NCBI RefSeq assembly: GCF_031846385.1 | Contig: NZ_JAVRHV010000001.1 | Coordinates: forward strand, 682,001-746,000 | DNA: 64,000 bases | Reading direction: 5' to 3' | Source: Urechidicola vernalis | GTDB taxonomy: Bacteria > Bacteroidota > Bacteroidia > Flavobacteriales > Flavobacteriaceae | Shown: piece after piece, positions 49,628 through 57,753 of the stretch | Numbering within the stretch: position 1 is the stretch's first letter | Layout of the letters: the number at the start of each line of letters is the position of its first letter | The notes under the pieces: generated by a model | The model's input: only the letters and a program-made list of their open reading frames with translations | Databases searched by the model: none | What the model was told of the DNA's origin: nothing | Program-made: the position numbers and the translations under genes

Positions 49628-50353
49628 ACTATTTTCTAAAAGCGAAAGCAGTACATACAATATTATAATTAACGGAACTGCAACAAATTGTAGGAGCACT
49701 ATCATAAGTACGGACAATCCGAGAAAGCTATATTTAATTCCATTATTCTTTAACGAATAATCTTTAAATTTTAACGAAAATAGCGGAATGTCGGCATTCA
49801 TTAAATAACTTCCTATAAGTGTTACGGCAATTAAAAACCATTTGTTTAAAATAATATCATTGATAAAGTCATTCGAACCGTATGACAATATAAATGGCAA
49901 TGAAATTACAAAAATGGTATTCGCAGGAGTTGGAACTCCTATAAATGAACTCGATTGTCTTGTATCTATATTAAAGTTTGCCAACCTATAAGCTGACGCT
50001 AGCGAAATAACAAACCCTAGAAAAGGCAAAAAAGAATACCCTTCTTGTAAAAATATACTTGGCATTAGACTAATACCATCCCAACCTCCAATACTCGTTT
50101 TTAATAATTGAAACATTACAATTCCTGGTACTACCCCACTTGTAACAACATCAGCCAAAGAATCTAATTGCTTGCCTAACTCTCCTTGAACTCCCAATAA
50201 TCTGGCTACAAATCCGTCAAAAAAATCAAAGAAAATACCCAAAAGAACTAGAATACCAGCCGGAATTAAATATCCTTCAACGGCAAAAATTACAGCAATT
50301 ATACCAGCTAATAAATTTAACAGCGTAAGTAGGTTTGGGATATGTTTTCTCAT
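49607..50353 (-). CDS. pssA: CDP-alcohol phosphatidyltransferase, probable phosphatidylserine synthase
   Basis: Integral membrane enzyme of 248 residues that would transfer a phosphatidyl group from CDP-diacylglycerol to serine, the step before phosphatidylethanolamine. The complete family motif is present: Asp46-Gly47, Ala50-Arg51, Gly60, Asp64 and Asp68 in the order DGxxARx8Gx3Dx3D. The opening MRKHIPNLLTLLNLLAGIIA and the FIGVPTPA stretch near residue 138 are typical of type II PssA. About seven membrane helices. It is convergent with lptB and divergent from the YheT-like gene. Confidence 0.9.
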   Translation of the reverse strand: MRKHIPNLLTLLNLLAGIIAVIFAVEGYLIPAGILVLLGIFFDFFDGFVARLLGVQGELGKQLDSLADVVTSGVVPGIVMFQLLKTSIGGWDGISLMPSIFLQEGYSFLPFLGFVISLASAYRLANFNIDTRQSSSFIGVPTPANTIFVISLPFILSYGSNDFINDIILNKWFLIAVTLIGSYLMNADIPLFSLKFKDYSLKNNGIKYSFLGLSVLMIVLLQFVAVPLIIILYVLLSLLENSKKANSN

Positions 50354-50377
50354 TTTCTAAGTTTGAGTAAATATATG

Positions 50378-50385
50378 TATTTTTG
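50378..50385 (+). promoter_or_regulatory. -7 promoter box TATTTTTG
   Basis: Exact TAnnTTTG, 30 bases before the ATG at 50416. Confidence 0.5.
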
Positions 50386-50415
50386 AATAAGTATAATGAC
50401 TCTTTACTCGTATAA

Positions 50416-51390
50416 ATGCCCATACTAAAATCTACTTACAATCCTAAATTCCCTTTCACAAACACGCACTTCAACACTATTTTCAGGACGTTTTTTACGA
50501 ACCCAAAAGTGAATTACAAAAGGGAACGGCTAGAATTAGCGGATGGAGATTTTATGGATTTAGACTATTCAAAAAATGGTTCAGAGACTATAGTAATTGC
50601 CTTACACGGACTAGAAGGCAGTTCAAGTTCTAGATACATTCTAAGTATGGTCGAACATTTGAAACAGCAAAAAATTGATGTAGTAGCGGTAAATTTTAGA
50701 GGATGTAGTGGGCATGACAATCGTCTTTTCTCATCGTATCATAGCGGTAAATCTGAAGATCTCGAAGCGGTTATTCATTATATTGAAAAACAGCAACAGT
50801 ATAAAAACATACTTCTTTTAGGGTATAGCCTTGGAGGAAATATGACCTTAAAATATCTCGGTGAAAAAGGCAGAGATATACCTCCTCAAATAAAATGCGC
50901 CATTGCAATCTCTCCACCCTGTGATTTAGCATCGTCCTCAGCAGAGTTGGCTAAAAAATCGAACTATATTTACATGCAACGATTTTTGAAAACCCTAAAA
51001 TCTAAAACATTGTCTAAATTAGAAACCTATCCAACGTCAATTCTAACCAAAGAAACAATTGAATCTGCTAAGAACTTCTACGACTACGACAACCTTTATA
51101 CGGCACCAGCACATGGATTTAAAAATGCTGAAGACTATTGGCAAAAAGCAAGCAGTAAACAATTCTTAAATAATATCAGCGTACCTACCTTGCTGATAAG
51201 CAGCTATGACGACACATTTTTATCTCATGCTTGTATTCCTTCAGAAATTGCGCAAAATCATGAATTTTTAAACCTTGAAGCAACAAAATTTGGAGGCCAT
51301 GTTGGCTATAATTCAAAATTGACCAATAAAAACGGAAATTGGCTTGAAAAAAGGATCATTCAGTTTCTTAAAAAGAATACTTCTCAATAA
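50416..51390 (+). CDS. YheT-like alpha/beta hydrolase
   Basis: A 324-residue hydrolase of the YheT/ABHD1-3 group, which acts on lipid-like esters, probably at the inner membrane face. Marks: the opening with TFRTFFTNPKVNYKRERLEL, the oxyanion strand IALHGLEGSSSS, NFRGCSGHDNR, the nucleophile elbow GYSLGGN with Ser138, the acid loop SSYDDTFL (Asp near 262), and GGHVGYN with the catalytic His near 296. All three catalytic residues are visible. Natural substrate not known. Monocistronic with its own promoter. Confidence 0.87.
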   Translation: MPILKSTYNPKFPFTNTHFNTIFRTFFTNPKVNYKRERLELADGDFMDLDYSKNGSETIVIALHGLEGSSSSRYILSMVEHLKQQKIDVVAVNFRGCSGHDNRLFSSYHSGKSEDLEAVIHYIEKQQQYKNILLLGYSLGGNMTLKYLGEKGRDIPPQIKCAIAISPPCDLASSSAELAKKSNYIYMQRFLKTLKSKTLSKLETYPTSILTKETIESAKNFYDYDNLYTAPAHGFKNAEDYWQKASSKQFLNNISVPTLLISSYDDTFLSHACIPSEIAQNHEFLNLEATKFGGHVGYNSKLTNKNGNWLEKRIIQFLKKNTSQ

Positions 51391-51431
51391 TATATCACCT
51401 TAATCAATTATTAAAGCATCCAAAAAACACA

Positions 51432-51464
51432 ATAACTTAAGGTAAATAAGGTTAATTAAGTTAT
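51432..51464. repeat. perfect 9-bp inverted repeat upstream of the Lnb-like gene
   Basis: ATAACTTAA (51432-51440) and TTAAGTTAT (51456-51464) with a 15-base centre that itself contains two AAGGT copies. It lies just before a -7-like sequence GATATTTG (51472-51479), across the expected -33 region. It could be an operator or hairpin; no U-run follows, so a terminator is unlikely. Confidence 0.4.
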
Positions 51465-51499
51465 AAAATAAGATATTTGCATTGTACAAAATTATTGGC

Positions 51500-52687
51500 T
51501 TGAAAAAATTACTTCTTCTATTTATTTTATGTTTCACAATCACTGGGAACAGTCAACAAACTTCAACCAATTTTATAAGCTTAAGTAATAAAGCCGAAAT
51601 AAGTGTAATTACATGTGGTCCTGGCGACGAAGTTTATGCTGCTTTCGGCCATTCGGCATTTAGAATTGAAGATAAAAAAAATGGAATAGACCGTGTTTAC
51701 AATTACGGAACATTTAATTTTAATACACCAAACTTTTACGGAAAATTTGCACAAGGCAACTTATTATACCTTTTAAGCGCCTATGATTTTAATCGATTTG
51801 TAGGTTCCTATTATAAAGAAGGAAGATGGGTAAAAGCCCAAGTTCTAGATTTAAAACCAAGTGAAGTACAAGCCTGTTTTGAGTTTTTAGAAAACAATGC
51901 ATTGCCAGAGAACAGCCCTTATTTGTATGATTATTTTTTCGATAATTGCTCTACGCGTTTATATGATGTAATTGATGAGGTTGTTGGTGAAAAATTAGTA
52001 ATACCGGAAACCTTCAAAAATTCAAAGGGTACACATCGAAGTTTAATTCAACCTTATTTAGTTGATAAACCATGGGGTGACTTCGGTATAGACATCGCCC
52101 TAGGATCTGTAATAGATAGAGCGGTTTCTATGGAAGAATTTCTTTTTTTACCTGAAAATGTTTTCACTTTTTTTGATCAACTAAAAATTAATGAAAACGG
52201 TGTTGAAAAGAATATTGTGAAACGAACAGATACAATATTAAAGGCACAGGAAAAGGATTCTAATAGTTCCTTTTTCTCTCCTTTCATTTTATTTTCAGTT
52301 TTTTCCATCTTCGTAGTGCTAATAACAGGCAAAGACAAAAGAAAAAAGCAGCGAACTAAATGGTTAGATTTTACGCTATTCTTTGGAATTGGCTTGCTTG
52401 GTTTAATGCTTTCATTAATAAGTTTTGCTACAAATCATGCATCAGCGGCGAATAACTTTAATCTATTATGGGCTTTTGCTCCTAATTTATTGGTAAGTTT
52501 TGTTCTACTAAAAAAAGAGTTACCCATGTGGATCCATACTTATTGTTTAGGCCTTTTAATTTTAATGGGATTACTTCTTTTGATATGGCTTTTACAAATA
52601 CAGATTTTTTCAAATGCCGTTATTCCAATACTACTTCTGCTTGGGTACCGCTATTATTATTTATGGAAGTTGAAGCCTAGGAGTTAG
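51500..52687 (+). CDS. DUF4105/Lnb-like probable lipoprotein N-acyltransferase
   Basis: Membrane protein of 395 residues from the TTG at 51500, which puts a clean signal sequence first (MKKLLLLFILCFTITG); a TTG six codons upstream is an alternative. The periplasmic domain (about 25-255) shows the DUF4105 marks: ITCGPGDEVYAAFGHSAFRI with His51, GTFNFNTPNFY, and FFDNCSTRLYDV with Cys150, the presumed nucleophile-base pair of a papain/NlpC-like fold. Five hydrophobic helices follow (about 262-390). DUF4105 proteins in Bacteroides have recently been described as Lnb, which N-acylates lipoproteins in organisms without Lnt; assignment here rests on this family link. Lies beside the exopolysaccharide cluster, convergent with it. 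Confidence 0.8.
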   Translation: MKKLLLLFILCFTITGNSQQTSTNFISLSNKAEISVITCGPGDEVYAAFGHSAFRIEDKKNGIDRVYNYGTFNFNTPNFYGKFAQGNLLYLLSAYDFNRFVGSYYKEGRWVKAQVLDLKPSEVQACFEFLENNALPENSPYLYDYFFDNCSTRLYDVIDEVVGEKLVIPETFKNSKGTHRSLIQPYLVDKPWGDFGIDIALGSVIDRAVSMEEFLFLPENVFTFFDQLKINENGVEKNIVKRTDTILKAQEKDSNSSFFSPFILFSVFSIFVVLITGKDKRKKQRTKWLDFTLFFGIGLLGLMLSLISFATNHASAANNFNLLWAFAPNLLVSFVLLKKELPMWIHTYCLGLLILMGLLLLIWLLQIQIFSNAVIPILLLLGYRYYYLWKLKPRS

Positions 52688-52740
52688 GTGATGGTTGATA
52701 AACTAAATACATTCTCAACCAACACGTAATTCAAAAAACA

Positions 52741-54120
52741 TTATTGTCCTCTAAAAAACAGAACGGTCGTAATCGTTTTTACAATTATCTTAAAGTCAAG
52801 TAAAAGGTTCCGTTCTTTTATGTAATACAAATCATACCTAAGTTTAAGTTCTTGATCTTCTATTGAACTCGCGTAAGGGTGCATAACTTGTGCCCAACCC
52901 GTTAAACCCGGCTTAATAACGTGCCTGATGGCGTAAAAAGGTAATTTATTTTGTAAATCCCATACAAATTCAGGTCTTTCGGGTCTTGGACCAATTAAAG
53001 ACATTTCTCCTTTTAAAATATTTAAAAACTGAGGAACTTCATCCAAACGAGTTAATCGCAAAAACTTACCAAATTTTGTAACTCTAACATCATTTCTCTT
53101 AGCCCATTCCGCACCATTCTTCTCTGCGTTTTTAACCATTGTCCTTAATTTAATAATCTCAAATCTTTCTCCCTTTGCTCCTACTCTTATCTGATAATAA
53201 AATAAACGTCCTCTATTTCCTAATACATTTCCTATTATAAAAAATGGAAGCATTAGGCTCATGAAAAAAACGCCAATCAATGAAACTACAATGTCAAATA
53301 TTCGTAAGAAAACCAAATACATTCTATTTTGATGATTGCTACTAAAAGTCATCACGTCATAAAACGGATCGTTAAAACTCATTTCTGGCATCATTGCCGC
53401 CTCGCGCTCCTTAAACTTTTTAGCACTGATTATAACCTCTCCTTGTTCAAATAAATGAATGAGTTGCGTGTGTACCTGCTTGTGTTTTTTAGTATCGTAA
53501 TCTGCTACTACTATCTCAGAAATCACTTTTCCTTCTAAAATTTCTTCAATATTAGCTGTCGCCAGATCATAGCAATCCATAACCATTTCCTCGCAATCTT
53601 CCGAAGAGATACAACATGCAACTTGATTGGTAGTTGCTTTTGACTTCACAAAATTCAAAACACGCTTTACTTCTGAAGCATTACCAATTATTAATATCGT
53701 TTTAAAGTATTTGGGAGAAAAAACAAATATTATATAAATAATTCTCCACAAAAATAATGGAGAGGAAATAGCCAAAAACAAATACAATATTTGCAATCTA
53801 TTTAACGGAAGTTCTGGTGAAATATAAGGAGTAAAAACGTATAACGCCGTCGTTAAAAATGCGGTTACTACAATACTTCTAAAAATAGCAAAATAATCAT
53901 CTGCCACCTTTAAACTATACATTTCAAAAATTTGCGAAAAAATACTGAGGTAAATTATTAATGTTAAAAACCAAGTGAAAATCTGTGAACTCTCTAAATT
54001 GAAATAGTAAAAATTTTCAAAACTAGCCGCAAAAACTATTCCCGCTACCACCGCCAAAATATCGAAAATTCGTAAGAAAAATTTTCTTTCAGAGATGGTG
54101 AAATTTGATTTTTTAGACAC
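52741..54120 (-). CDS. exopolysaccharide initiating polyprenyl-phosphate sugar transferase (WcaJ type)
   Basis: Membrane enzyme of 459 residues that moves a sugar 1-phosphate onto undecaprenyl phosphate and so starts repeat-unit assembly. Four to five N-terminal helices (about 10-135), a Rossmann-like CoA-binding-type domain (about 140-255), another helix (about 268-290), then the bacterial sugar transferase domain with KLRTMVKNAE, LRLTRLDEVPQFLNILKGEM, SLIGPRPERPEF and KPGLTGWAQV (near 403). The order matches WcaJ/WbaP-like enzymes, with glucose, galactose or a similar sugar as donor. It is the last gene of the cluster; its start overlaps the previous gene by one base. Confidence 0.92.
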   Translation of the reverse strand: MSKKSNFTISERKFFLRIFDILAVVAGIVFAASFENFYYFNLESSQIFTWFLTLIIYLSIFSQIFEMYSLKVADDYFAIFRSIVVTAFLTTALYVFTPYISPELPLNRLQILYLFLAISSPLFLWRIIYIIFVFSPKYFKTILIIGNASEVKRVLNFVKSKATTNQVACCISSEDCEEMVMDCYDLATANIEEILEGKVISEIVVADYDTKKHKQVHTQLIHLFEQGEVIISAKKFKEREAAMMPEMSFNDPFYDVMTFSSNHQNRMYLVFLRIFDIVVSLIGVFFMSLMLPFFIIGNVLGNRGRLFYYQIRVGAKGERFEIIKLRTMVKNAEKNGAEWAKRNDVRVTKFGKFLRLTRLDEVPQFLNILKGEMSLIGPRPERPEFVWDLQNKLPFYAIRHVIKPGLTGWAQVMHPYASSIEDQELKLRYDLYYIKERNLLLDFKIIVKTITTVLFFRGQ

Positions 54121-55334
54121 TAAAATAGCTTTAAGTATTGATTACTCAGGTATTCAAAATTATGGTATTTTTTAACATATTGCTTTCCAAGCCTTCCAAA
54201 CTTATTCAATTCTTCTGTTGATAAGTTAGATAATCTTTGAATTCCATCTACAATAGCCTGTGCTGATTCTGGTGCTACAGTTATACCACAACCCGATAAT
54301 TCAACAGGATCTTTAATTAAATTAGAAGAAACCAAAACTGGTTTACATGCAAGCATATAGTCAAAGTACTTATTTGATGATACTCCATGATCAAAAAGCG
54401 GTGTATTATTTCTTCCAATAAAACAGACATCAAAATTAGATAATAGGGCCTGAACTTGATTTTTCTTCACCTTTGGTAAAAAACTTATATTCTTTTGATT
54501 ATTGGTTTGAACTAGCAATCCTTCTTTTAAATACCCGTCACCAACCAACACAAAATGTATTCTTTCTTCATGTTGCATTAAAGTACTTGCGGCAACAAAA
54601 TATTCTAGGGCATTTGCCATTCCCATTGTTCCTGCATAACCAATGATAAATTTATTATTTGGAAATTGAGAAATCATCTCGTTAGAAATAGATTCATGAT
54701 CCAACAAATCTTCATCAATTCCATTCGGAATCCAATGAAACTTATTTGCATCTTTAGAAATTGCATTAATATAAGTCGCGGCATTGGGTAATAATGAAAC
54801 AATGGCATCCGATTGTTTATATGCAAACTTTTCAAACCAACCTACAATTTTAATTAATGGATGATTCTTAGAATACCCCAACAAATACATCGGGGTTAAT
54901 GGCCATAGATCACGGATTTCAGTAATTAATTTCTTTGCCTTAAATTTCCTTCTTAATAAGTATCCATTTAAAATAGGGAAAATGGGCATAGAGGATACAA
55001 TAATATAATTGGGTCTGCTTAATTTTGAAAAAGGAAGAAAAAATAACCGAAACATAAATACCATATTACTCCAAAATTTTCGAACTCCGCCATCAAAATA
55101 TGGAGGTGTTTTAACCCAGCAAAACGAGAGTTTTTCATCAATCCTTTCAAGTGTGAAGGGCTTTTTACCAATTTCAGGTTGCGTATGAAATAAATGGTTG
55201 TAGGAGCCCGATATAATCATAACATCATATCCTTTTTCAATCCATTTTTGTGCAAAATAATAATGACGTTCTCCCCAACCTGATGTTGGTTTACCGGCGG
55301 TTTGATTTAAGACCCAAATTGTTTTTTTACTCAT
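54120..55334 (-). CDS. glycosyltransferase family 4 (WbuB-like)
   Basis: A 404-residue GT-B glycosyltransferase, cytoplasmic or membrane-associated. It starts IWVLNQTAGKPTSGWGERHYYFAQ, an opening of the WbuB/FucNAc-transferase-like GT4 group. The C-terminal nucleotide-sugar domain has FIIGYAGTMGMANALEYFV, LVGDGYLKEGL, and FDHGVSSNKYFDYMLACKPVL, in which the usual EX7E position is altered to a GVSSNKxFDYM form typical of this subgroup. Sugar donor and acceptor are unknown. Its stop overlaps the next gene by one base, and it starts one base after the stop of the fusion gene, so all are on one transcript. Confidence 0.88.
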   Translation of the reverse strand: MSKKTIWVLNQTAGKPTSGWGERHYYFAQKWIEKGYDVMIISGSYNHLFHTQPEIGKKPFTLERIDEKLSFCWVKTPPYFDGGVRKFWSNMVFMFRLFFLPFSKLSRPNYIIVSSMPIFPILNGYLLRRKFKAKKLITEIRDLWPLTPMYLLGYSKNHPLIKIVGWFEKFAYKQSDAIVSLLPNAATYINAISKDANKFHWIPNGIDEDLLDHESISNEMISQFPNNKFIIGYAGTMGMANALEYFVAASTLMQHEERIHFVLVGDGYLKEGLLVQTNNQKNISFLPKVKKNQVQALLSNFDVCFIGRNNTPLFDHGVSSNKYFDYMLACKPVLVSSNLIKDPVELSGCGITVAPESAQAIVDGIQRLSNLSTEELNKFGRLGKQYVKKYHNFEYLSNQYLKLF

Positions 55335-55335
55335 A

Positions 55336-57753
55336 CTAATTCGATAATTCTGAAATAACGGCTCTTATTTTACCATTCTTATTTTTTGGAATTTCTTCCA
55401 CGTAATTAAAGTACACTTTTACTTTCCCAAGTTGATTTTGAACCCGCTCTTCCATTTCGCTTTCATCATTTGTACTAAATTGGGTGTTCACCATTAGATT
55501 CAAATGGATTTCATCTATTTTCTTTTGAACCAATTGTCCCGCAACAAGACCATTTATATCAATAAATACCGAATGAAAACGAACCATTCTACGTCCATCA
55601 TTAGTTAGTACAACATCTTCTATTCTACCATCAATAGATTCAATTATTGGCATTTCAATTCCAGATTTTGTTTTTTGGTTCTTCGCTTTAGTTACCCTAT
55701 CTCCAATTCTATACCTTATCAATGGTTGATCAAAATTTAACAAACCGGTTGCAATTACCTCGCCTGATTCTCCGTCATTAACTTCATTTCCCTCCGAGTC
55801 TAAGACTTCCATTATACCCGTATCAGGGCTAAATAGTAATTCGCCATCCATATTTTCAGAAATCAATCCACAGGCCTCTACCCCACTATAAGCATCAAAC
55901 ACCTTACATTGAAAGGCCTTTTCAATTTCTAACCTCATTTGACGCGTCAATTTCTCACTCGATGTTAATACGCCCTTTAATTTTGGTGCATCTAATTTTA
56001 ATTTATTGATGTTTTCTGCCAAAAAGTAAATGCTCATGGCATACCCTACAAGGTATTCCACTTTATGCTTTACCAAGCCATCGATATAATCTGGTGTGTT
56101 CTTTTCGTTGATATAATAGGTTGAAAAATAGGTTTGATTTTCTATTCTATTAAATCTGTAAAATGGTTTTTTTGGTCTATTCGGATTTAATATTCTTCTT
56201 CCACCAATCATACCTCGAGCCAAAGATGAGTTTACACCTGCCCAATTTCTTAATCGTGATTCATAAGCCGCATTCCATTTTTGATGCATTCGTTTTGACA
56301 AATAAATACTAACTGGAGTTCCTGTACTTCCACTACTTGCAACATAGGTCCCTTTCTCTTTTTTTTGAGACAATAAAGTAGATTTTCCGAATTTTCTAAG
56401 ATCCTCTTTTTCTAAATAGGGCAATTTGTTTAAATCTTTTAATTCAAATCGCTCAAAATCTTCTAAGCTAAATCCATGTCCTTTATATAATTCATAATAA
56501 AATGGAACAGTTGTAAAAGCATGTATCAATAATTTTCTCAACTCTTGCGTCTGATATTCATCCCATTGCTGTTTAGAAAAATGTTCTCTTGACTTGAACT
56601 CTTTTAAATATTTTTTAAAATTTCCACCAAGCCTTCTTCGCTTCCAATAAATTCCATAAGCAGATACCAATAAATTTTGGACAAATAGAGGGCTGCTGTC
56701 ATATAATGTATCAACCAATCCCTTTTTTTGTGGTTTTTCATTTAATAATTTGATCCAAGCCTGTCTAACAACATTCCAATCAAATTGTTCTACTTTACAA
56801 CGCGCATTTTTTACAACAGGCTCAATTGCAATCTGGTTCGAAACAATCTCTACAATTTTATCAGCCATGGCCACACTATCATTATTTGGAACTAAAAATG
56901 CATCTTTTCCATCCTCTAACAAATAAGGAATACCTCCCACATTTGTAGAAATTACAGGAATTCCCATTGCCATGGCCTCCATTACACTTACAGGGGTATT
57001 ATCGATTGTTGTGGTATTGATAAATATGTCATACTCTTCAGAAACTTTGTGCCAATCACTTTTAGATAAAACCCCTGTATATTTAATACTGTCTACCAAA
57101 CCTAATTCACGAGCTAATTGTTTCGTTTGTTCAAATGAGTCATCCATTGGTGGGCCTATCATACAAAGTGATGCCTTCGGAAACTTTTTTTGAACCTTAT
57201 GGAGCACTCGTACCGCCATGGTTGGATTGTATATTTGATGAAATGCCCGAACATATAAAATTTTAGGTTGAAATTCCTTTCTATTTTTAAATGGATATAT
57301 ACTAATATCAATTACATTAGGAATAACCTCTGCCGAGTACCCATATTGGTTAAGTGCGGCTTTTAAATAACCTGACGGTGCTATATTCTTATAAGAGTAT
57401 AGAAATAATAATTTTGAAAAATATGGATTTTCCTTAAGTTTTAAAGGTAAATTTCCTCCACGTAACACAGGTACATAAGGTAAACCTAAAAGTCTCGCCC
57501 ATTGAGATATAAAAACGGCTGAATAAAAATTTGACGTACCAAATGTATCAATTATTACAAAAGAAGTTCTACTACGATTTTTTAAGAGCGTCCACAGCAT
57601 ATCCACTACCCTTTTGAATTTATTTAAATATTTGGAAGAGATTATAATAGCAAACCCTTCTGTTTTCAATAAGTCCGTTAAGGTTTTTAATTGAGGGGTA
57701 TATTTGGTTTTATGCGTAATATTATTACCTATGTAAATTACTTTTTTTTTCAA
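55336..57753 (-). CDS. fusion: GT4 glycosyltransferase with CapK/PaaK-like adenylate-forming domain
   Basis: An 805-residue two-domain protein. Residues 1 to about 340 form a GT4 glycosyltransferase: AFHQIYNPTMAVRVLHKV, MIGPPMDDSFEQTKQLA, and NTPVSVMEAMAMGIPVIST near 255-272 with the donor-site Glu. From about 348 to the end is a CapK/PaaK-type domain: WKRRRLGGNFKKYL, YVASSGSTGTPVS (P-loop, about 470-482), DAYSGVEACGLISE, RYRIGDRV near 680, and a complete C-terminal lid ending NKNGKIRAVI. CapK-like proteins in capsule clusters are usually free-standing and of unknown substrate. The reading frame is continuous through the junction with no stop. The start is TTG, overlapping the stop of the upstream gene as TTGA. 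Likely role: transfer of a sugar and activation of an acyl or amino-acid substituent. Confidence 0.85.
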   Translation of the reverse strand: MKKKVIYIGNNITHKTKYTPQLKTLTDLLKTEGFAIIISSKYLNKFKRVVDMLWTLLKNRSRTSFVIIDTFGTSNFYSAVFISQWARLLGLPYVPVLRGGNLPLKLKENPYFSKLLFLYSYKNIAPSGYLKAALNQYGYSAEVIPNVIDISIYPFKNRKEFQPKILYVRAFHQIYNPTMAVRVLHKVQKKFPKASLCMIGPPMDDSFEQTKQLARELGLVDSIKYTGVLSKSDWHKVSEEYDIFINTTTIDNTPVSVMEAMAMGIPVISTNVGGIPYLLEDGKDAFLVPNNDSVAMADKIVEIVSNQIAIEPVVKNARCKVEQFDWNVVRQAWIKLLNEKPQKKGLVDTLYDSSPLFVQNLLVSAYGIYWKRRRLGGNFKKYLKEFKSREHFSKQQWDEYQTQELRKLLIHAFTTVPFYYELYKGHGFSLEDFERFELKDLNKLPYLEKEDLRKFGKSTLLSQKKEKGTYVASSGSTGTPVSIYLSKRMHQKWNAAYESRLRNWAGVNSSLARGMIGGRRILNPNRPKKPFYRFNRIENQTYFSTYYINEKNTPDYIDGLVKHKVEYLVGYAMSIYFLAENINKLKLDAPKLKGVLTSSEKLTRQMRLEIEKAFQCKVFDAYSGVEACGLISENMDGELLFSPDTGIMEVLDSEGNEVNDGESGEVIATGLLNFDQPLIRYRIGDRVTKAKNQKTKSGIEMPIIESIDGRIEDVVLTNDGRRMVRFHSVFIDINGLVAGQLVQKKIDEIHLNLMVNTQFSTNDESEMEERVQNQLGKVKVYFNYVEEIPKNKNGKIRAVISELSN

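Noticed and set aside
52692..52721. Inverted repeat TGGTTGA / TCAACCA between the Lnb-like gene and the polysaccharide cluster as a terminator
   Set aside because: The 7-bp stem has a 16-base loop and no T-run on either side; too weak to call.
55336..56710. Reading the PaaK-like half as phenylacetate catabolism
   Set aside because: No other paa genes are near and it is embedded in a glycan cluster; CapK-type function fits the context better.
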